A stretch of 64,000 nucleotides of DNA from Allacma fusca (GCA_947179485.1 OX359247.1:6353060-6417059), one strand, 5' to 3'. Shown: positions 10,241 through 20,216, numbered from the stretch's first letter. Translations and numbers: made by a program. Notes: generated by a model from the sequence alone, not told the origin.

Positions 10241-11439
10241 TAGCGTCGGTGAAAACGCCGCTCCTTTGGAGGGGGGCTCCGCTTCAGATGCTGATATTGC
10301 TGCCCACGCTTGTCGCGAGTCTGGTTCTTCGGATAGCGTGGGCGCTTGAAGTTTAAAGTATTTGAAGGCTTAAACGACTGCGGTCGGTTGGAACTTTCAG
10401 AAATCGGACGTGACTTACTCGCTGGTTTTTCACGTTGTAATTCCTGTCCAACTTTTGCTACGGATTTTGCGGCTTCAAATGTTTCCTTGAAATTTGAACC
10501 GTATAAGAGCGCATCGGCCGGGTTCTTATCTGCAATTTCTTTCATCATGAAATTGAGTACTGGTGTTATGTGAGCTCGACGTGACAAGGAAAGCTTATAA
10601 TGCAAATCAGACAAAATTTTACATGCATCTACAAGCGCTGTTGTGGTATTCAGCTTTGCTTGTGTGCTGAGAGGGTCCTTAGGTTCTATTTCGAGGAGGA
10701 CAGTTACTGCTGTGCCCACTGCTCCGATTCCAGCGGAAAGTTGTTGCTGCTGTTGAACCATGTATCCCTCTTTCTTAAGTAGCTTGGCATTGTGGGCAAT
10801 ACTTGCATGAACTTCCAGATTTAAAACTGGAGCTGTTATTTGCGAACAGTTTGATGGAATCGGATATGATTGCAAGAGTTCTGTAAGCTTTGCCTCTGGA
10901 AGTCCATTTCTTACCAGTTCTGCCAGTACTTGTGCTAGCTTTTCTGGCATTAAACCTCCGTCTTTAAGCTTAGGCAGATCCGACGCTCCCAAAATTGCGT
11001 CTATTTCAGGATCCATTGGTGCTGAGATTGATAGCACAGAAGGTGAGCGAGGAGGCTGAGAGAAATGGCGGTTTGACCGCGATCGGGACCGACGCGAGGC
11101 AGGCGATCGGGACTGATCTCTATTATTCCGTGGTGAGATTGATCTAGTAGGACTTCGTCGTCCGGAATCCGTCAAGCTTTTTCGTGACCTACTGGTCCTT
11201 TCGCATGACATTGAGTCCGAGGAATGTCTTCTCCTATGTCTGTCACCACGTTTCATGCCTCGAGATTTTCTTTGAGCCGTCGGGCTTCTCGAGCCTCGAT
11301 CGGTTGGTGACTTTTGACGGCGTTTCCTCTTGTTTAACTTCCGCATTAATTTTCCCATTTTTTCCATTTTCCTTTTCAACCCTTCCAGTGATTCCCCCGA
11401 CGAGGAACTTGACGTTGAAATTGATCGCCTTTTTGGCAT
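10240..11439 (-). CDS. DIRS gag-like protein
   Basis: A 399-residue basic protein. Residues 1-135 are rich in Ser-Arg dipeptides and Lys/Arg blocks. A conserved-looking helical middle region follows (~145-320; DAILGASDLPKLKD, then a VQQQQQL run). The tail is rich in Arg, Lys and Pro. This fits ORF1/gag of animal DIRS elements, thought to bind RNA or DNA. No zinc knuckle is seen. The ATG at 11439 follows about 190 bp of element leader. The pol frame overlaps its 3' end. Confidence 0.85.
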   Translation of the reverse strand: MPKRRSISTSSSSSGESLEGLKRKMEKMGKLMRKLNKRKRRQKSPTDRGSRSPTAQRKSRGMKRGDRHRRRHSSDSMSCERTSRSRKSLTDSGRRSPTRSISPRNNRDQSRSPASRRSRSRSNRHFSQPPRSPSVLSISAPMDPEIDAILGASDLPKLKDGGLMPEKLAQVLAELVRNGLPEAKLTELLQSYPIPSNCSQITAPVLNLEVHASIAHNAKLLKKEGYMVQQQQQLSAGIGAVGTAVTVLLEIEPKDPLSTQAKLNTTTALVDACKILSDLHYKLSLSRRAHITPVLNFMMKEIADKNPADALLYGSNFKETFEAAKSVAKVGQELQREKPASKSRPISESSNRPQSFKPSNTLNFKRPRYPKNQTRDKRGQQYQHLKRSPPPKERRFHRR

Positions 11440-11637
11440 CTTGGCTTGAATTAGGAAGTTTTAAGCACATCAAAAAAATACGTCTTATCACTAGGCACAC
11501 AATGAAAAGAATGAACAGAGCATGGGAGATTGGAAGAGCATGAGTTTTGTTCTTTGTCTGTAAATGTGTGATCACAGGCACTAGATGGAGAGTACTACCT
11601 TGTAATATAGAGGACGAGTAGTGAAATATAATCATAA

Positions 11638-12496
11638 CTATAAGAGAACATATTTAATTTCAGGTATCTGTTTGAAGCTGTTGTGGAAGTCGAAACAAAC
11701 ACCCTCGTTTGTGTAGTCAGTGAAGATCCTGCGGCACACAGAAATGACAGGACCCTAAATTCATAAAATAATTATATCTATGTGTATTTGTAATGGAAAT
11801 AAATAAAAAATAAGTATGAACATCCTCAATCATAAAATTCAGATATTTTAATTATAAAAAGATTGTAAACATACGTTCATCATGAATTCAATGCGAATCC
11901 ACGTTTTCGCAGGACAGTAGATCGGGTCATCGAAGTTTGCATAAAAGATTCTTTCCTTATACGCTTCCACCCTCTTGTCGAAAGAGTTCAGGATTTTCGG
12001 ATTCACTCTGGATGTCATGCCTGCCATTTGGTAGATGTTGAACTTGAGTCGATACACTGCGGAGTTCTTTTCATAAGGTCCGAAAAAGCCCAGGGCTGTC
12101 AAGCCGATAGGTTTTGTCACTCTGAATCTGAAACCAAGATTAAAACACCGTCTAAAATTATTGTAAGCCTGTTTCATAATTTTTCAAATGCTGACTTGTC
12201 CCATTTCGAAACTCATTACAAACAAAATATTGTTCTGAGACTAGGACGAGCTTGCCAAGATGCTGATGCTGCTTTTACAATTTGTAGGTACTTAAATAGA
12301 ATTGAGCTTACGAAACAGAGTAGGCCTGGTCAGTGAAATCCCCGAAACGGGCAGTGTTAATGGTTCTCCAGAGTTTTACCATTTTCTCCTCGTCGGTCGT
12401 GATAAGGTCATCAAGAATGGCACGCAACTTCTCGTCAGAAACGTTTTCTGCGGCTTTCGGACCTCGGACCAATGTACAAACTTTCTTGCTCGGCAT
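11638..12496 (-). CDS. PHR-domain-only protein, copy A (3 exons)
   Basis: Exons are 12312-12496, 11875-12127 and 11638-11754. They join through GT-AG introns (gtaagc...ttggtttcag and gtatgt...gaatttag) into 184 residues. Exon 1 carries the ARFGDFT segment. Exon 2 carries FRVTKPIGLTALGFFGPY and KTWIRIEFM. Exon 3 ends with KQIPEIKYVLL. The pattern matches the beta-sandwich PHR domain at the C-terminus of BTBD1/2/6 and PAM/Highwire: F-x-V...I-x-x-x-G-(L/F)-(Y/F)-G near its start and (Q/M)IPEI-x-(Y/F) at its end. No BTB or RING domain is attached, so its role is unknown. Splicing is inferred from conservation with copies B and C. A DIRS element lies directly after the stop codon. Confidence 0.8.
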
Positions 12497-12654
12497 GTTA
12501 ATTTATTAAAGAATAAAACTAGCGAAATGCGAGGTTAAGGAGTCAAAAATGACAACACAAAAAGTAAATATTATTATTGATTGTTTCCCAGGACGGAGTA
12601 AGTTTTGTAGCTGTGAGTTGCTGCAGGACGTTCAGAAAGTGATAGTTTCCCTCA

Positions 12655-12700
12655 AATCCGGTGTACTTTTATACTCCCTCAGTGCCTTGAAGGGTGAATC
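12655..12700 (-). promoter_or_regulatory. PHR copy A core promoter block
   Basis: Read on the minus strand: ATTCACCCTTCAAGGCACTG, then agggagtataaaagtac. The TATA box lies about 170 bp upstream of the ATG. It is the same block as at copies B, D and E, with a few substitutions. Confidence 0.7.
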
Positions 12701-12844
12701 ATAAATTTTAATGAATTAATTTTAAAGATAAAAACATTTGAGCATCGATCTGTATGTAGTATTAATTGTAAGCATGCATTTGTTTATGTCTGCAAGTACT
12801 TTAGCTCCGTTGTATCTCTTTTTTTGCGAGAGAAATAACTTATA

Positions 12845-12880
12845 AACTTATTTCTCAGGAAAAACATTTCCTACACATTG
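12845..12880 (-). promoter_or_regulatory. PHR copy A distal element
   Basis: Plus-strand atttctcaggaaaaacatttcct corresponds to the distal element of copies B, D and E (tttctcgggaaa then tttccc). It lies about 350 bp upstream of the ATG. Sequence conservation only; no known factor can be assigned. Confidence 0.45.
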
Positions 12881-13267
12881 ACTTTGATAAAAGTTTACCA
12901 TATTGTTTTGTTAAATAATGCTAAATTTAGATTAACTATTATTAGTCAGATTACCCTTGATTGGCAGAAATTCAAATATTTCGTTAGAACTGTCACTACT
13001 CTACAAGTAGAATTATTGGTTGACAGTTGACAGCAACAATTTCCTCCGCAATGATAACATACTTGTTGTTCACAAATAGTCACCCTAGAGTTTATTTTAA
13101 TCCAATTAAAACGCTAAGTTGGTGAAAAAATGAAACAAAAAATTATCATTAATGAAATCGTTCTCCTGTCGGATACTGTCTGTACCTGTACCTATGTATC
13201 TACCCTAACATTTTCATGAATGAATGAATGCATGATCTGGGCTGAGTTTTACTTTCCCGGCCACAAA
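12880..13267. repeat. PHR unit upstream DNA, copy A
   Basis: Diverged but collinear with 34940-35330 upstream of copy D: the gctaaatttagat, attacccttgattggcag and gaactgtcactac landmarks occur in the same order. No gene is seen. It ends at gggctgagttttactttcccggccacaaaac, which recurs inverted at 14975-15012. Confidence 0.65.
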
Positions 13268-13850
13268 ACTACCTACCACCTACCACCTACCATGCTACCT
13301 ACCATGCTACCTACCATGTTACCTACCATGTTACCTACCATGTTACCTACCATGTTACCTACCATGTTACCTACCATGTTACCTACCATGTTACCTACCA
13401 TGTTACCTACCATGTTACCTACCATGTTACCTACCATGTTACCTACCATGTTACCTACCATGTTACCTACCATGTTACCTACCATGTTACCTACCATGTT
13501 ACCTACCATGTTACCTACCATGTTACCTACCATGTTACCTACCATGTTACCTACCATTTTACCTACCATTTTACCTACCATTTTACCTACCATGTTACCT
13601 ACCATTTTACCTACCATTTTACCTACCATTTTACCTACCATTTTACCTACCATTTTACCTACCATTTTACCTACCATTTTACCTACCATTTTACCTACCA
13701 TTTTACCTACCATTTTACCTACCATTTTACCTACCATTTTACCTACCATGTTACCTACCACCTACCATGCTACCTACCATGCTACCTACCATGTTACCTA
13801 CCACCTACCATGCTACCTACCATGCTACCTACCATGTTACCTACCATTCG
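13268..13850. repeat. 12-bp minisatellite (acctaccatgtt)n
   Basis: About 48 units of 12 bp. The array is ordered in blocks: atgtt units first (to ~13550), then mostly atttt units (to ~13745), then atgct/atgtt units with an occasional short acctacc unit. Because 12 is a multiple of 3, long frames are open on both strands (L-P-T-M and V-G-N-M repeats). These are by-products and not genes. An inverted, shorter array lies at 14810-14975. Confidence 0.95.
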
Positions 13851-14165
13851 ACTAATATTCTTCAAAATGTCTGTTTACATCAATCCGTGGTTTAACTGAT
13901 TTCACTGGAAAAATACTTTTAATAATGTCCTTCAATTACACAATACTCCAGACATTCCTTTATGAGGGACTAAATTGTACGGTTCCTTGCGTATCCCTTA
14001 TGTCGGACTTTTATTGTATTCAGCATAAGCGCAAGGATGCCCTCGTATGATTTAAAAATTTTTTACAAAAACTAGTAGTAAAATTGTTTTCTGAATGCGT
14101 TTTGGTTTTTAGTCTAAAGGAAACAATTTGCCTATACAAGATCAACAAATTATTGTGGCTATATT
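13851..14165. other. No gene seen
   Basis: Spacer between the minisatellite and the caagtt-rich repeat. No coding or terminal-repeat signal recognised. Confidence 0.4.
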
Positions 14166-14405
14166 TTATTTCTTGTGATACTTAACTTGAATTATCAAGT
14201 TCAAGTCAAGTTTGGAACTGTAACTAGTTGATCAAGTTAGGGTCTTCGAAAATTTAATTGATTACTGGAACTTCACAAGTCAAGTAATTACAAGAACGCG
14301 AGTTATCAAGTTCAGGTTGTGTCTTGAAAATTACTTGAAGTTTTGGAGTCAAGTCAAGTTCATGGTCAAGTTTTGAAATTACTTGACCCGATCGCAGTAC
14401 TGATG
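14166..14405. repeat. caagtt-rich element fragment
   Basis: Dense atcaagttcaagtcaagtt and cttgaagtt motifs, ending in cttgacccgatcgcagtactg. It resembles the inside of the hAT MITE at 15098-16125 but lacks matching ends or a target duplication. It is probably a truncated relative. Confidence 0.5.
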
Positions 14406-14809
14406 TGAAGGCATTTACTGCTTAAAACTTACACCGTGTTTAGAGTTTGATGGCGCCTTGACTATTTCAGCATACAAATGCCTTTTAGTGATAGTAAATG
14501 GCTAAAGCAGGGAAATTTGAATATGCAGAAATTTCAAAAATCAAGCATATAATTCCTATTGACCAAACGTGGATAAATTTTTTGCCTTAAAATCACATTT
14601 AATTCCCGAAACGCTTGAGTTACTGTTGATTTGCCAATCTAAACAAACCTACAGTTAATTGATTAATGATGCTGTCTACAGTGCATTCGAATTCCAACGA
14701 AATGCAACGAATTCCAATTATTAATGCATCGCCTTAGAATGATGGTGTGAAGTTTCATGATAGATGGAAGTTCGTGGCAGTTTCGGCTTGCCCTAGGTCG
14801 TAGGCTGGG
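14406..14809. other. No gene seen
   Basis: Spacer with no recognisable gene or element end. Confidence 0.4.
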
Positions 14810-14975
14810 TTGATGGTAGGTGGCAGGATATGTAGCATGGTAGGTGGTAGGTAACATGGTAGGTAGCATGGTAGGTAAAATGGTAGGTAAAATGGTAGGT
14901 AACATGGTAGGTAACATGGTAGGTAACATGGTAGGTAGCATGGTAGGTAGCATGGTAGGTGGTAGGTGGTAGGTA
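14810..14975. repeat. 12-bp minisatellite, inverted array
   Basis: About 13 units of aacatggtaggt, the reverse complement of the 13268-13850 unit, including the same atttt-type (aaaatggtaggt) variants. It is bordered by ggtaggtagttttgtggcc, mirroring the left border of the first array. Confidence 0.93.
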
Positions 14976-15097
14976 GTTTTGTGGCCAGGAAAGTAAAGCT
15001 CAGCCCATGATCTGTGTGTACTTACGTATGTATGTATATATCTCATTAATGATAAATTCCTGTGGAAATTAAGGAGATTAGATTTATGTGTCATTAC
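14976..15097. repeat. PHR unit upstream DNA, copy B
   Basis: Mirrors the DNA next to copy A's minisatellite (13228-13267) and matches the tgatgaattcctatgaaaatta / aaggagattagattta block seen at 2390-2430 and 35390-35430. The hAT MITE starts at its right end. Confidence 0.6.
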
Positions 15098-16125
15098 CAG
15101 AGCTGTTTTCAAGTCCATGTCTGACTTGGCTCATTCAAGTCAAGTCCCAAGTCCAAGTCATGTTCGTGCAAACGAACATTTTGACTTGAAATTTCAAGTA
15201 CAGGGTCAATTCCGTTACGAAATTTGAACACGAACTCATGTTCAAGTCTATTCAAGTCCATGTTCTTCTAAAAGACTTGACAACCAAGTCTATTTCATGT
15301 TCAAGTTAAACGGCATGACGTGACTTGAGAAATGACTTGACTCCTCAAGTTCAATTCCCATGTCTAAACGAGCAGTTGACGTTTACTTACGTGTTGCAAA
15401 TTCCTACAGAAGTCGCACTCCCTACCGTTACTGTCGTGGAAGTGATGGTTGCACATGTTTTAAACCTTACGCAACCTGAGAAACATTGACTAAGATTCGC
15501 AGGACTCATCAAGGAGCCCTAAACTTTCGAGAAAGTGTTTTTTATTAGACGTTTGTCTGTCGTTAAAAGTGTAATGTTAGGATGGACAAACATTCATATC
15601 TTCAATGGGAACCGGTATTTTAACCCAATGAAGAATGATGGATGAAACTATTTAGTTGTGCATGTCTTTAAATGCATGGCTAAGAATAAAATCCCATTTA
15701 CTGAATTTTGATCAAGTTCGAGCTGAAGTTGTCGTTAAAATCGTTTTAGGAGAAACGGATGACTGAATTTTATAATATTTTTTGATACTCGTTCTTTTTT
15801 AAACGTTATTTGTTACTTTAGTCATTTAATGATTAATAACATGATTAAATATAACTTGATTGACTTGAAGTCCCATGTTCATGTCATGGTCAAGTCATGT
15901 CTCAAGTCATGATCAAGTCACGTCATTTGACACCACACATTCCAAGTCCTATTCATGTCCAAGTCATGTAATAAATGACGTGAAGGAATCTGATTTGAAA
16001 ATTCATGTTCAAGTCTCAAGTCAAAATATCAAGTCCAGGTTGAACATATTTTTGGATGTGATATTCAATTCCAAGTCAAGTCCATGGTCGGGTCAGCGTA
16101 AAGACATGACTTGAAAACAGCTCTG
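15098..16125. mobile_element. hAT-type MITE, CAAGTC-repeat family
   Basis: The ends are CAGAGCTGTTTTCAAGTC and its complement, flanked by a perfect 8-bp duplication gtcattac (15090-15097 and 16126-16133). Both halves are saturated with caagtc/gacttg motifs (15110-15360 and 15860-16110). The middle has none. It has no transposase, so it is a 1,028-bp non-autonomous hAT copy in the upstream region of PHR copy B. Confidence 0.9.
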
Positions 16126-16133
16126 GTCATTAC

Positions 16134-16466
16134 AATTTATGTTATCACAATTACAAAAGAAATCAATGTTACTCTACAGTAGTTCGAGTTATAGTAGCAA
16201 CAGTTCAGCTTTGATTAAAAGCTTTGTTATTTTAACTCTCGCCAGCCCTCAGTAATCTGAGTATTATTTGCTCATCTGAGATTATCACTGGTCAGTTAAC
16301 AAAACAATCGGGAAATTTATGTTGAAATTGATACCTGGGAAATTCATTTTCCCGAGAAATTAATTCCATATAATTACATAAACAATAAAACGTCGTAATT
16401 AAAGTTACTTCAGCTATGTACGTGCTTACATTTGAGACCATTAAACGAGCTGATGCGCAAATATTT
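16134..16466. repeat. PHR copy B upstream region with distal element
   Basis: Contains ttttcccgagaaattaattcc (about 16350-16372), the mirror of the distal palindromic element of copy E (aatttctcgggaaatgatttccc). Otherwise diverged upstream DNA with no gene. Confidence 0.55.
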
Positions 16467-16480
16467 TTATCTTTGAAATA

Positions 16481-16556
16481 GATAGATAGATAGATATTTA
16501 TTCAGGTCGATTTCTGGCCTTGGCCCTTACAACCTTTTTGGACTTTTACACGAATT
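16481..16556 (-). mobile_element. Non-LTR retroposon 3' end with (GATA)n tail
   Basis: An insert of 74-76 bp is bounded by a direct repeat of ttatctttgaaata (16467-16480 and 16555-16568). Read on the minus strand, it ends in aataaatatctatctatctatc, a simple-repeat tail. A 5'-truncated body, a tandem-repeat tail and a 14-bp target duplication together fit a LINE or SINE inserted by target-primed reverse transcription. The insert is absent at the same place in copies A and D. Confidence 0.78.
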
Positions 16557-16581
16557 ATCTTTGAAATAAATTCTTTACAAT

Positions 16582-16622
16582 TGGCCGTTCACTCTTCAGG
16601 ACACAGAGATTATAAAAGGACA
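16582..16622 (+). promoter_or_regulatory. PHR copy B core promoter block
   Basis: CGTTCACTCTTCAGGACACA then gagattataaaagg; the TATA box starts at 16610, about 168 bp upstream of the ATG. Nearly identical to copy E and close to copies A and D. Confidence 0.75.
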
Positions 16623-16778
16623 CACCCGGGTTGAGTGAAGCCATCATTTACTAAACATTCCTCGTCAACTCACGCTCAATTTACTTCAACCTGAAAAGCA
16701 GTCAACAATAACATTTACCGATTTGTTTGGTATTGGTTATACTCGTATTTAGCTAATTTTATTCTCTCAAAAATTAAC

Positions 16779-17537
16779 ATGCCGAGTAACGAGGTTTACA
16801 CTCTGGTCCGAGGTCCGAAAGCCTTAAATCACACAACCAGATACCAAGACTTCAGTAACCAGGCCTTCTCCGTGTCGTAAGACTCACTTGTATTACGGAT
16901 GCGTGTGATGACAATACTCACTTGTACTCAATGAGTCCTTTCATTAGTACAAGGCAATATTGATCCGTTCAAATAGGGCTGAAATAATGTGTTACTACTT
17001 TTACATTTAATTCCAGATTTAAAGCAACCAAACCCGTTGGGGTGACAAGTCTTGGTTTCTACGGGCCTTACGCTACACCCTCGGCTGTCTACCGCCTTAA
17101 GTTCAACGTTTATGAGGTGGCGGACTTCAGTTCGAAAAAGAGTCGGAGACTGATAACCTCAGTGGACAGGACGATTGAAGCCTACCAGGATCGACTCTTC
17201 TACATTGACTTCGATGAACCTCTCCGTTGCCCTGAGAAAACTTGGATCCGTATTGAGTTCATGCTGAATGTAAGTATGGATTTGTTTATTTCCGAAAAAA
17301 TTCGCTCAGTTTCCTCATTTATGTTTATGAGTTCATGAATCTGTAATGTCAACAAGATATTGTAACAACGAGCACAACCCCTATACAAGTTATTACACAC
17401 ATATGTATTCCAAACAGGGTCCCGCGACTTCCATGTGCCGGAAGATCTTTCCTGACTACCGACAACCAGGAGGACTCATCTTTGATTTCTACTCCAGTTC
17501 CAAGCAAATGCCCGAAATTAAATACGTCCTTTTATAG
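16779..17537 (+). CDS. PHR-domain-only protein, copy B (3 exons)
   Basis: Exons are 16779-16876, 17017-17269 and 17418-17537, with donors gtaaga and gtaagt and acceptors ttccag and aaacag. The joined frame is open for 156 residues. Exon 2 has FKATKPVGVTSLGFYGPY and KTWIRIEFM; exon 3 ends KQMPEIKYVLL. Exon 1 is 87 nt shorter than in copies A and C: 29 codons are missing in frame between GPKAL and TTRYQDF. The fold core is kept, so it may still be functional. The final exon has one extra codon. It diverges from copy A across 4.3 kb. Confidence 0.78.
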
Positions 17538-17754
17538 CAAGATTTTCCTGTTTTTATATTATTATACTCATGCGTATATTTAGTTGTAATTATCGAATGC
17601 AATTAGTTGTATATATGTTATTGATGCAATATAAAATTACATTATGGCCCCTATGATAGACTACTAATACCAGAATATAACAAAAGTATTTTAAAACGTT
17701 TATTGCTACAAGGGTTAAATTACTTTAATAAAACTCAATTTCAATTTTATAATT
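17538..17754 (+). other. 3' flank of PHR copy B
   Basis: AT-rich, with polyadenylation-like aataaaact near 17728. No further gene. Confidence 0.4.
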
Positions 17755-17785
17755 TACTAGAAAGGTAGCCCGCTTCGCAGGGCAG
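17755..17785 (-). mobile_element. Helitron-type 3' terminus
   Basis: Read on the minus strand, the hairpin GCCCTGCGAAGCGGGC (17768-17783) is followed by TACCTTTCTAGT, with CTAG at 17757-17760. Same design as at 186 and 24058. The rest of the element was not delimited; it may extend rightward. Confidence 0.5.
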
Positions 17786-18249
17786 TGTAATCTAGTATAA
17801 TAGGATTACATTCCAGTAAAACGACTAATTTCAAATAGTTTACATTACATCACACCAAAAAATCCTGGCTAATCGCTTTTGGCAAAATTCCCAAGGGCCT
17901 GCCCATGTCCAATATTTAATCCTTATATCGCGGCTAGGAGTTAGTCCCGCAGGAAGTCAATTCATTTAACTTAACCATCAAAAAGCTCCCTAAGCGTTGG
18001 TAGTAAATATTCAGTTACTCGCCTCAGTTGATTTACCTTGCTAGTCGGTATCAGCAATTTTGAATTTTACTTTTCTCCCCGACGTAGCTCTAGAAAATGC
18101 CACAGGCAACTGACCATGTGTAAAAACTGGTGACGGCAAATAAATTCCAAGTCAAATGTTTGTCCCTTACTTTTATTTTCTTTATCACAAAACGGATTCG
18201 GAGTACCTTCTTTGTTTTTTATATAACATGTTTTTGGGTTTCTATTTCT
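17786..18249. other. No gene seen
   Basis: Unassigned DNA, possibly part of the Helitron whose 3' end is at 17757. Confidence 0.35.
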
Positions 18250-18400
18250 TCAGCAGAAAATTCCGTCCCAATCCGAAATCCTCGGAACAAAAAATGTTAT
18301 TACGTAGGAGATTCAGACCCCGTCCCGAAAACCCTGGAACAAAAATATTTGTGCCGCAGGCGATTCCGCCCAATCCAAAAAAACTTTGTCCCGATCATAA
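18250..18400. repeat. ~52-bp tandem repeat, 2.5-3 units
   Basis: Units share (c)gattc(c)g(c)cc-aatcc-gaa, then ctcggaacaaaaa- or ctggaacaaaaatat-. The overlapping open frames here come from the repeat and look non-coding. Confidence 0.55.
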
Positions 18401-19165
18401 TCTGAAATAACTCCTGGCAACAATATTTGCCCGATCAGTCCTTACACAATCACATATTGGCCACTGGCACAACAGTACATCACTTGTCGTAGTTGTGGTA
18501 GGAATATGAACGCATAGAGACACACTTCGGTTTGGAATTAATAGAGGAGATTGAAATGGGGAAGCTGGGAAGTACATTGAAAGCCCAATACAGTAGTAGA
18601 ACTCCAGTTGAACTCTATGCTCCGTATATACAAATGATTTATGGACTGGAGGATAGTTTTTTTTATCAGTAGTTTATAATTGCATTACAATAGAAAACTA
18701 CAGTTAATTGTTGGAGAGATTTTGAGAGATTGGCAACTACACTAACAATGGGCAGTACGTTATCAACTACACCGTTAGTGTGCGGTTAGGATTGCGCCAT
18801 TGAGAGTCATAAACTCTATGCTATATCTTATAACTGGTGTGATATGGTGTGATTAATCAATTGGCTAGTGGCTTGTATGGTACAGTTTAGCGAGGCATTG
18901 TACATAGGGCATGTCGTTATCTCGTTTAGTCTTAAGACGCCTACGTCAGACAGAAACCTCATGGCGTCGATAGCATTGAGTTACTTGCACTCTATGATGA
19001 TTCAAGAGGGTAGTTTCAAATGTGTACAGACAGGCTTGGATTTGATAAAGGAAGATAATACGTTGTATCGATACTGAGTGATCGTTCCTCGGAGATTTGC
19101 ATAAATTTCTTATGGGCTAAGCGAAGCGAAAGCCCCTTTTGTGATGTTGTGGAGCATGCTTGTCT
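18401..19165. other. No gene seen
   Basis: No supported gene. Contains gggctaagcgaagcgaaagcccc near 19113-19137, a hairpin-like motif that recurs as gactttcgcttcgcttggcccc at 37462-37485. It could be an element terminus, but no boundary could be set. Confidence 0.35.
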
Positions 19166-19173
19166 GACCAGAC

Positions 19174-19736
19174 CAGAGATGCGCAGCCTTCGAAGGCTAG
19201 CCTTCCAAGATGGCTTCCTTGAAGGCGGAAAGGTAACTTTCTTAACGTTGCAGAAGGAATGGAAGGATGGGGATACTTTTTTCTGAAGGCTGAAGGAAGC
19301 CTTCACAAAAACTAGCTGTGATGGATTGTGAAGGAAGGGTTCCTAAATATTAGCCCTCTATGGCCGTGAAGGCTTCCATGTACACGAAATAACTATGTAT
19401 AACGTAAAAGCATAGCATCTGCAACGGCGTTTTGCTGCTAGCGCAACAATACAGCCAATTCATGAACTCACAACTGACAATGTGTGCCCGCTCTCTTCAC
19501 AGCACTGAATCCTGCTCGTGCAAAACGTTTTTAAGCGGGTTGTAGTTTAAAATTGAAGGAAGGCTGCTTTTAGAAGAAGGCTGAAGGCAAAAATGAGTGT
19601 ATGTATTTTGAAAGGAAGGGTGAAGGAAGGCAGATTTTTTAGAGGGCTTCATTCTACGACATGTTGAAGGGAAATTTTTTACTGAATTTTTGCATTCGAA
19701 GGCTTGAAGGAAGGCTATTTCCTTTGCGCATCTCTG
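19174..19736. mobile_element. hAT-type MITE, CCTTC-repeat family, copy 2 (inverted)
   Basis: Termini CAGAGATGCGCA and TGCGCATCTCTG, with a perfect 8-bp duplication gaccagac at 19166-19173 and 19737-19744. Same family as 1225-1785 in opposite orientation, 563 versus 561 bp, with the same gaagg-saturated interior. Two copies with different target duplications show the family moved by transposition, not by segmental duplication. Confidence 0.9.
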
Positions 19737-19773
19737 GACCAGACGATAACTGCTGAATCAATGGGTATCCTAG

Positions 19774-19990
19774 CTAAACGCATAAAGAGCTAAACGTATA
19801 ACAGCTAAACGCATAGAGTTATACGCATAATCAGCTAAACGTATAAGGTATCTAAACGCATAATCACCTATACGTGTAAGGTATCTAAACATATAATCGT
19901 CTATACGTATAAGGTATCTAAACATATAATCGTGTAAACGAATAGGCTTTAAAAACATATAATCGGCCAAACGTATAAGGTATTTAAAAG
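19774..19990. repeat. Left TIR, ctaaacgYata repeats
   Basis: About ten imperfect units of gctaaacgcataa / gtatctaaacgtataa. Pairs with 24884-25044 in inverted orientation. Confidence 0.85.
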
Positions 19991-20216
19991 CATTTACATG
20001 TACATTTAATACATGTCCTTGCAAGACCATCGTCGCTAAAGAGACCAAATTGTCTCATGCATATTCAACCAACGTCTACATGTAATTTGAATAAAAGGAA
20101 AATAGTCTACGTATAGGCAATGCGTACAGGTAAAACCCACGCAAATAGTTTGAATCCCACTGTTTATCAGGAGCCGTTGATGACCCCGTAAAAATCAGTA
20201 TTTACGCCAGTTAATC

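Larger units (their letters stand above)
7003..11632 (-). mobile_element. DIRS-type tyrosine-recombinase retrotransposon
   Basis: Coding runs on the minus strand in the order gag, RT-RNase H-MT, tyrosine recombinase, which is the DIRS order. Inverted terminal repeats of about 95 bp pair 7078-7172 with 11512-11607. An internal complementary region follows: 7252-7323 is the reverse complement of the left end (7003-7077), and 7320-7357 matches the right end read from 11632 to 11592. This split-end structure is diagnostic of DIRS and is used in its circular replication. About 4.6 kb and nearly intact, except for one nonsense codon in the pol frame. Confidence 0.93.

Noticed and set aside
13220-13855. 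Long open frames on both strands (L-P-T-M and V-G-N-M repeats)
   Set aside because: They arise because the 12-bp minisatellite unit is divisible by three and has no stop; no start context, domain or splice signal.
13268-14975. CRISPR array
   Set aside because: Units are contiguous 12-mers without spacers, in a eukaryotic context.
15875-16114. 79-codon frame rich in S-H-V
   Set aside because: Translation of the CAAGTC-repeat part of a hAT MITE.
18130-18410. Two overlapping frames of 84-91 codons
   Set aside because: They track the ~52-bp tandem repeat and have no domain.
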